Assembly (NCBI GenBank): GCA_013054445.1
Contig: JAAMPI010000728.1
Span: 1 to 27,286 of the forward strand
Length of the DNA: 27,286 bases
Direction of reading: 5' to 3'
Source: Cudoniella acicularis
Lineage: Eukaryota; Ascomycota; Leotiomycetes; Helotiales; Helotiaceae
Shown: in pieces, positions 20,534 to 27,286 of the stretch
How positions within the stretch are numbered: position 1 is the first letter of the stretch
Layout of the letters: each line of letters opens with the position of its first letter
Made by a program: the position numbers and the translations under genes
Notes under the pieces: generated by a model
What the model saw: the letters and a program-made list of their open reading frames with translations, nothing else
Database searches by the model: none
What the model was told of the DNA's origin: nothing

Positions 20534-22150
20534 CTTGACATTTGAGGTTGGATTGTGCGATGTCCTGATCAAAGGAACAAGGCTCTGTATCTAGCATGTG
20601 AAGGTAAATGCGAATGCGTCAAAGGAACTATTGTCGCGGACCAATGTAACAATATCTCCGGTCCGGACTAACTCGTAAGGTCATGTGCTAATAAATAGAA
20701 GCATTGTTTGGCAGTGAATACGAATGGATACTGTAGTAGGTACGGGTACGGGATCTAGGGAGGCGGTTTGGTCATGGTGTCCGTCGAAGGGTCTTTGCTG
20801 CGTCTGACCTGAATCGTCAGCAAAGCAGAAGACCTCGGCGTAAGTGAGGTGTGACGAAAAGTGAGTGAGGTTACCAGCGGCTTCTGCAAGCAGTCGTCGA
20901 ATGGGAAGCCCGTTGATCATGACTTCGTGGGGCTGGGAATGGCATGTGAAGATGATGACTAAGAAGACCGAGGGGTATTCACGTGATAAAAAAGCAGCGC
21001 GTCGGCACGTGCGTTCGCGTTGTATCTTTTTCCAACTTCAATTCATCCGCCTTTTGTCTTCTATCTCCATCAAAACGTTTTCTGCAATCATCTATTCCAA
21101 AATTAATTTCTCTGAGAGGGCCATACCATTGAGAGCCAATTCAAGTTCTAAACGCAAGTCTTGGAAAATAGCCTGCCCAGTGTGCAGTCACACTCAAGAT
21201 GACTTTTGACGCGCCTCGAAGGTGTCAAGAGACGTATACTTCCCTTCATGTTCTCAGAAGTTGGGATAGTTCCCAGATTTTGAGAAGAAAGAAACCTTAG
21301 CCGTTCGAATTATTTCTATTTGACTCGTCGACTCCAAAAAATACGTTCACAGCAAGTTCTTCTTGACAAGCATTAATTCAACGCTGACAATCACGGACAG
21401 GATCGTAACCAGTTTGGCTATCGTCTTTTGCCTCAATTGGCTTCGAGCCATACTTCCTTGCCCTCAGATGCTGAGATATATGCCATTCTGCGAGTCCACG
21501 CTGCTGTGGCCAGCTACTTCCCCACCACTTATCGGATTGCCCTACCAAGGTCGTGAATTTCTCTTCGATTTGAATATTTTCGCTCACTGATAGGTTTGCC
21601 GCATTGTCCATTGTAGACAAAAGCTTGCGCCGCTCGACCTAATGAATATTAGGCGTGTCATGCTACCAGTAGATCACGTTTACTAATCTCACCAGGAACT
21701 CTTGCCAATAACGCCGATTCTCCCAACGCTTATATCCTATCACCCGTGCCATTTCGACTTTTACGTGCGATGCTGTTGCAGAGGGCCGTATTTGCGACAT
21801 GGTCACCGCTTTTGATGGCGGTCACAAGGGTTAGTGATGAAGAGCAAGGCCGGTCTCGTGAAAGTGAGGTTAGCTCGCGTTCGCCTACTCGTTCAATTGC
21901 GACTGATGTTAAACAGTTGGCTCATAGGTTATTCCTATCCATGTACGCGGACGCCACCAGATTACCTCCCCGAATACAACAGCGCGATCGAAGCAATACC
22001 CGTTGTTTTCAGTATCCCCACGACACGGAGTCTATTTCAGTCACCTCCTTGATTATTGCTCATTCCAAATTTTGTAGGCGAGAAATATTCTATATCTCGA
22101 CCCTACAAAGTGGTCTGTTCTCATTCGGCAGCCCATCAACACTCCTCACT
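20534..22150. other. Intergenic with promoter-like segment and a plus-strand exon-like relic
   Basis: Two CACGTG E-box hexamers lie at 20980-20985 and 21006-21011, followed by a pyrimidine-rich stretch typical of fungal transcription start regions. At 21401-21553, after a branch-like CGCTGAC and an acceptor CAG, the plus strand encodes 51 protein-like residues starting DRNQFGYRLLPQLASSHTSL and then a TGA. Further protein-like pieces in different plus frames follow at 21700-22060. They may be one decayed plus-strand gene, but I recognise no family. The antisense 80-codon frame at 21620-21378 is the alternative. Confidence 0.3.
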
Positions 22151-22152
22151 AT

Positions 22153-24297
22153 CTACCCCTCCGATCCCACCGCTTGTACTCCCGAAACCACGTCCTTAGG
22201 ATCACACTTTCTCTTAACACTCAACAATCTCTCATAATTTTCTTGATAGAAAGAGTACTGCCAATCAGGTTCTAACCGATCTCCTTCACTTAGATAGCTC
22301 CCGGCACTAGGCGTCACATCTCGAAGAGTCTTCATCCCCCCAGCTGCGAAGTCCTCTCGAATCTGCATCTGCTGCTTCGCCGTTGTATTAGCAGGCCATT
22401 TAACGAATACAATAGTGTGGCTAAGGGCTTCTCTCCATGCTGGATGGACTGCATTGCCGTCTAGACCGACCGGCGCTCCATCTTGGAGAGTTGGGACGTA
22501 CTGGTATGTATTAAACCTGTGGCCAGCTTCTGCTATTTCCCTATAAGCCGCAATTGTAACATTGAGCATCCTCTTATTGTCAAAGTTCTCTCTTGGAACG
22601 AGTCTCGACGCATAGCCCATGGTGCAAGGCATCAGCCAATTCGATGTAGGAGGGAACACACTGTAGTAAGCAGTGTAGTATGATGAAAAATGGTTCCACT
22701 TCACTGCAATCTCAATTCCCAAGCTTTTCATTTCCGCTAACTAGGGAGCACCCGATGCCTATTGTTTGTTCGAGTGTCTTACCTGAGGCAACAAACGGAT
22801 TTATTTCGAATTTTGGCTTACCACTAGGAGAAGCCTGAGCCAGAAACGCGCCGTTGGGGTAGATGCCCCACTGCGCTGCGATATCTTGCGATTTAAACTT
22901 GTCGAAATAGCTGAAATAGCTCGAAACACCCTTCCAAAATGTCTCCACCGAAATATTGTTTCCCTTGACGCTCAACTCCAGCGTTACAACTGTCGTCTCA
23001 ACATCTGGAAAAGCTTTCACAACCATCGATGTCACAACTCCGAATGTAACACCGACTCCTCCATGCACTGCCCAGAATAAATCCGTGTTCTCGGTCGAAG
23101 ATGTTGTGACGAACTTCCCATCTGCAGTGACAACTTGATGGAAAGAACTTGGTCTGCACCCATCCCAAGGAAGAAACTCAGCATCGAATGCCCAACTCCT
23201 TGCGAATATCTACCAGAAATACCTACAGAGTGCGAGTTATCAGCAACAATTCTTCTCTCCGGAAAAATGATTGCCGCTTACACCACAAATACATCCAACA
23301 ATCATAAACCCCCTCTCCAAAGGAACTTTATAAATTTCTCTCGCCTCCACTTCGGCACCATCTTGAATGCTGGACCTTGATATCCCTCCGTTTAATAGTC
23401 TCCAAGGTATTTAATATCTTTCAAGAACCTAGTGAGGCGCATCCCTCTCCGGCCTCGACTTCAAATTGAAAACACCAGGGGAAGAAAACTCACATGCGTC
23501 CAAACCGATAACGATCCAGTTCCTAACGATCTACCCGACATCTCCTGCCCCGTATTATCAATCACAAGCCTTACTTCCTTCTCTCGTGCGAAGTTGACCG
23601 CTGCCTGGATGTGCGAGACGGCACTCACGTTCACGACATAAACGGGACATCCACCCTTTACAAATTATGCATAAATCAGCATATTGCTATTGTCTATCCA
23701 GAAAGAGAAGTCAACTCGGAAAACAGAGAATCATACTTGTGCACAACGACCTATGTTCAAACTGCCAGGCAGAACGTCGAGCCCTCAAAAATGATGGAAT
23801 TAACTTAAAGGGATAGTTCGCCTTACAGGCGAATCCTATCAGTCACCGTCACCCCGTTTTCAACTCACCCATCCATCTCTCTACCTTAAAAATTTATCAC
23901 TGAAGAGGAAGCATTTACCTGTCTACAGCACTCCCCCAGGCCTCCTCCAAACTCGCACACTCCCCCTTCTCAAAGACCCATAACCACTACTCGCAGTAAC
24001 ATTATAACATACTGCAGCTATTGGTGCCGGTTTAGCAATACCCCATTCAACACCTCATTCAACGCATTCCAATTTTCGATGCTGGGCCATGAGGCATCGG
24101 CGGGGAAAGATTTGTATCTTTGCGAGGAGCTGGTGTTTTGTTTTTGGGAACGTCGGAAAAGATAAGGGGTGGTCAGTTGAATTTTTTCCCATTTGAAGAG
24201 GGATACTGGTGTCGAGGTCGAGGGGAGGGCACTTGTGTGTGAGGGTATGGATGAAGAAGAGGGAGAAAGAGAAAGAAGAAACAGAGGAGAAGCGCAT
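22153..24297 (-). pseudogene. Secreted FAD-linked oxidoreductase (BBE-like) pseudogene
   Basis: The whole gene is recognisable on the minus strand. There is a signal peptide from ATG 24297, then FPADASWPSIENWNALNEVL, PIAAVCYN, CASLEEAWGSAVDR, an intron, the IFEGST/LPGSLNIGRCAQ block, the FAD domain (NTGQEMSGRSLGTGSLSVWTH), GHSMLSFFLGMGADQVLSI, TADGKFVT, DLFWAVHGG, and the C-terminal BBE motif YLSEGDRLEPDWQ with FYQENYERLL. Lesions: frameshifts before residue block FPAD, near 24032, between the Cys motifs, near 23772, near 23358 and near 23136; a TAA at 23394-23392; and a possible shift near 22750. The His of the usual NTGHD, expected to bind FAD covalently, is Gln. The last exon is open to its stop. 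Intact relatives oxidise sugars or secondary metabolites outside the cell. It cannot make a full protein. Confidence 0.85.
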
Positions 24298-25382
24298 TTT
24301 GAACCTCGAGGTCAATTGACCATCATCTCACTCTCCAATCTTTAAATTTCAACTCTCAAAACAAAAGCACAAAGAAAGGAAACATCAACGAAGACCCCGA
24401 CACCCGACGAAAAACCATGCTGGTGGATTGAAAAAATAAGCAGGGGGGACCCCACATTCGATGTAACTGCGAGAAAAATCTGGAGTCATATGCCGAGGGA
24501 CCTCACTTCCTCAGGGATCACGTACTCAAGCGAGATATGAAGCGAATTGTGGGGAAGCAAGATCGACATGGGTAAGGTAGGTCATTTGGGTAAAAATGGC
24601 GTTTGCGATGTCGTGCTGGGAATGGTAAGTGTGTTTGAAGTGCCGAAGAGGTGGGAATGTACCGTACAGTACCTGCTTTAGTGGTGGCTCGATGGTGCGT
24701 GTCTGTTATTTTTAGACTGTAACGAGCTTGAGAATCCGGGGAAAGGGGACTGGAGGCGGATGTAGGGCTGCTGGGATGACCCAAGTGGGGTTTGGGTTTT
24801 GGACAGGGCTGAGTTGGTGGTGCTTTGAATAGTTGTTTGTGCAGCTTGAATTGGTTGGATAGGTAAGTATGCGGGTGTAAAGATGGAGACAAGCACAAAA
24901 GAAGTAAAATCATATTTCTTTTCATATTCCATACTCGAAGGTCTTTGACAAACATGACATTTACTTTCCAGTTTCATGCTAGGGCTACACTCGATTCTCC
25001 GACACCACTTGCAGAAGAAGTTGATCAAACGGGATTCGCGATCTTCACATACTCCTCAGTCAAAGCAGCCAAAGTTCCAAAAGACCTAAAAAGCTTCGAA
25101 AAAGACCGAATCAAGTATATACAAGTCACATCTAAAATATATACACACCGTCACCTCCCTCGACTCTCACAAACTACCACCCTGCCATGCTGGGGATTCT
25201 ATGCACACCAATCTCATCTAGCCACCATGGCACCGGCACCCCTTTCCAACAGGATACAGTTTCCCTTGACCAAGATTCTTGGATTGTCCTCCTAAACGGA
25301 ACAAGAAAAACCCTCCACCAACTTCAAACCCCACAACCACCACCTCCCCCACCCATCAGGACCATTCTTCACCACTCATCAC
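24298..25382. other. Intergenic, no supported gene
   Basis: Several overlapping open frames exist on both strands (for example 24955-24518 minus and 24945-25295 plus), but they are Pro/Ser/Thr/His-rich and mirror each other's composition bias. No domain, signal peptide or convincing splice set is visible. The right part is 3' flank of the AA8 gene and the left part is upstream DNA of the dead oxidoreductase. Confidence 0.5.
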
Positions 25383-26222
25383 TCAATGGCCAGTATTCGC
25401 CGCCACCAAACTAGCGAACTGCACATTCCCCGCCGTTGCAAAATCATGCATCCAATTCGCCGTCACGTCATGCGCCGAAAAACTACTACTGGCACTGCTT
25501 GGATTGCTGGGTTTCGTCGCAGACCACGCCATCGCGAGTGGGTTACTGCCTCTTGGATCAAGGATCTTGTTGTTGCGCGTGTTGGCGGAAGCAGTAGAAG
25601 CAGCGAAGGAGGTGCAGCCGGAGCATTTGGCGGTGAATTGCCAATGGGTGCGGTTTACGTGTGTCCCAGTCTTGAAGGCCGTGTAGGTCGCACCGGTGTA
25701 GGTTGTTGGCATTACGTGTGCTCTGGGGGGGGATGTTAGCACTTTTTTTGCTTTGGAACAATTGCGATGCGGTTGGTTTTAGTTTTGAGAGGGGAAAGGG
25801 GAGGAAAACATACGTGGCATATCGCGAAGAGAAAACAACATTATTGCCATTCTGCCAAGCAACAGTCAAGGGATCCGCCACCATCTGTCCACCCCAAGCC
25901 AGGCCCGTCCAGCCAGTAACATCAATTGGAGCGACGACCTGCAGAACGGCATCGTAGCTAGAATTGACAGGAATCGGGCTCGGGACCGCGATGCGGAAGT
26001 AGATGTACTTCCCGATGGCGTACTGAGCGGCGAATTGCGAGAACGTGAAGCCAGTTTCCTTGTCGTGAAAGGTGGTTGTCTCTTGTGCTTCGACGGAGAC
26101 TGAGTGGTGTTAGTGACGAGTGGTTTTGGGAAGGATATGCGGAGAGGAGGGGAGGAGGGGAGGAGGTACGTACTCAAGCTCGCCAGAGTAGCTACAACAT
26201 TAAGGGCGATAGTCCAGCGCAT
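25383..26222 (-). CDS. Secreted stand-alone AA8 cytochrome b domain (CDH cytochrome-like)
   Basis: Three minus-strand exons: 26222-26174, 26099-25814, 25722-25383 (224 aa; introns 74 and 91 nt). The signal peptide covers about residues 1-21, with likely cleavage near VEA-QE. The rest is one cellobiose-dehydrogenase-type cytochrome domain: GFTFSQF, APIDVTGWTGLAWGGQM, PLTVAWQNGNNVVFSSRYAT, THW, CSGC and a C-terminal SFSAH. By comparison with the Phanerochaete enzyme, Met89 and His196 are the heme ligands, and Cys145-Cys148 matches its disulfide position. No dehydrogenase domain, cellulose-binding module or membrane anchor follows. Family members carry electrons outside the cell, for example to lytic polysaccharide monooxygenases; the partner here is unknown. 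The second acceptor follows a run of eight or more C. The gene appears intact, with a minus-strand TATA box about 315 bp upstream. Confidence 0.87.
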
Positions 26223-26532
26223 CTTGACTGTGTGTGACTGCTAACCCCTGAATAGGAGATGTGAGACGGGAGATCGAAATGAATCAAGGAACTCAGAACG
26301 TGGCGCCCGTTTCGTCGTGCGAAGGAAGGAAAGGATAACACTGTCTGTCGGGTACGTTGTTGGAACGGCAAGATAAGTAAGTGCGCTTGCTTGCTTGAAA
26401 TCCAGCCAGGAAGCGATAAAGAAGTGTAGATTATTGTATGATGAAAGAATCCCAGCCCATAACAAATGGTTCGTTCCGGCGAAGAGACAGGTAAGGTAAT
26501 ATATGAGTCCAGACGTAGGAGACGAGAGGCCA

Positions 26533-26540
26533 CTATATAC
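26533..26540 (-). promoter_or_regulatory. TATA-like box upstream of the AA8 gene
   Basis: The minus strand reads GTATATAGTG here, about 315 bp before the AA8 start codon. The interval up to the ATG would be a long leader. Position and sequence are visible; use is inferred. Confidence 0.3.
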
Positions 26541-26559
26541 CTAGATTGATGGAATGCTA

Positions 26560-27286
26560 ATTTGCGTTGCGTGCGAATGAGCAGCTTTTCCCTTTTCCTC
26601 GTTGCCTTGACCTATTCAGAAATAGGACGAACCTCCGTGTTTGTTCGTGGCGAAACCAGTTTTTCTTTTTTTCTTTCTTTCAGATGCGGAAGGTCGAGGT
26701 GATAGAAATGGTGTGTGGTAGGGTCGTAGATTGTCTTTTCATTTATCCGTATATTGCAAAACACGGAGCGTATAATTGATGGGCAAGAAGGCTAAACGGA
26801 GCAATTGTGGTAGGTTGTGGTGCACTGGTGGTGGTGGTGGTAATAATGAATAGCCGGTTTGCGACAAACCGTACGTAGCCTTTTGGGTGGGAAACTGAGA
26901 AACTTCCGGAATTTGGAAATGATTCCAAACTTATGTTTTCTTGTAGGAGGTGTGTAGACTGAAGAAGCCATTGAGAGGGAAAGACTCAATTTAAGTTCAA
27001 TGAATGAATGGCTAGGCACCTACATGTGCACAAGGTTTCCCTTCCACCTCATCATGAATATTTGAGTTTTTCTTCCTGCCTCCTCGGATGCCGGCCGGCG
27101 GCTTGATTTGATATAATGATCAGACGGCGAGTGACCCAATATCCCCAATTTCTATAAAAAGACCATTACCATACATATCCATATTAAGGTCAACCTAAAC
27201 TAAAAATCTAAAGGAAAGTCATATGACGAAAAGGTACTAAATGACTTCGTGTGGGGTGGGCGGTGTGTGTAGTGTGGGGTCTGGGG
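26560..27286. other. Intergenic right flank, possible promoter of a gene beyond the window
   Basis: No supported gene. A TATAAAAA box at 27153-27160 on the plus strand follows a CCGGCCGGCGG stretch (27091-27101) of the kind bound by Zn2Cys6 activators. This suggests a plus-strand gene starting past 27286. Short frames here have no domain character. Confidence 0.3.

Noticed and set aside
21378..21620. 80-codon minus frame
   Set aside because: The plus strand in the same place reads as a better exon with branch site and acceptor; the minus frame is probably its shadow.
22725..22786. Intron in the last part of the FAD oxidase (GTAAGA...TTAG)
   Set aside because: The removed segment still encodes family-like sequence, so a further frameshift explains it better, although splicing cannot be excluded.
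24518..25414. Pro/Ser/His-rich frames on both strands
   Set aside because: Mirror-image composition bias on opposite strands; no domain or signal sequence.
1..27286. CRISPR arrays, insertion sequences with terminal repeats, or viral genes
   Set aside because: No spaced identical repeats, no paired terminal inverted repeats flanked by target duplications and no recognisable transposase, reverse transcriptase or capsid frames were seen.

Overview
The window is nuclear DNA of a filamentous ascomycete (Pezizomycotina). Genes are split by short introns of about 41-91 nt with GT...AG ends and CTAA/CTGA-like branch sites. Families include an HSL-type lipase, an AA8 cytochrome, berberine-bridge-like FAD oxidases and a Cys-rich secreted protein. 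The gene mix resembles Leotiomycetes, but that placement is inference. All gene models were spliced by hand, and every intact model has an exon sum divisible by three.

Region 1 (1-8.7 kb) is a signalling or defence-like block. A plus-strand gene (1933-3958, 604 aa) joins an N-terminal helical domain like the MLKL/HeLo-type membrane-active domain to a degenerate pseudokinase and a Sel1-like helical tail. It converges tail-to-tail, 86 bp apart, on a minus-strand gene (7055-4045, 926 aa) that ends in a kinase domain keeping the catalytic residues, behind about 600 residues of unknown helical sequence. An orphan 309-aa gene follows on the minus strand (8704-7667). A catalytic kinase beside an MLKL-like pseudokinase is the arrangement of RIPK3 and MLKL in animal necroptosis, and it is the most interesting feature here. 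Three AGGGG stress-element-like sites sit just upstream of a TATA box ahead of the MLKL-like gene.

Region 2 (8.7-17.9 kb) is gene-poor and decayed. It holds a DM9/DUF3421 fragment with a frameshift, a 14-bp minisatellite, one intact Cys-rich membrane-anchored secreted protein (12071-11323), an internally deleted GH17 glucanase relic that lost its nucleophile, a 17-C tract, a GC-rich patch with a thrice-repeated motif, a UPF1-like helicase C-terminal relic, a 119-bp tandem duplication, and an unidentified decayed minus-strand gene.

Region 3 (17.9-27.3 kb) holds a complete 712-aa membrane-anchored HSL-type alpha/beta hydrolase (20533-18291), a full-length secreted FAD-linked oxidoreductase pseudogene with at least six lesions (24297-22153), and a complete stand-alone secreted AA8 cytochrome b domain (26222-25383). 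A TATA-like box near the right edge may serve a gene beyond the window.

Overall, intact genes alternate with wrecks of secreted enzymes. The relics carry indels, nonsense codons and internal deletions rather than obviously only C-to-T changes.
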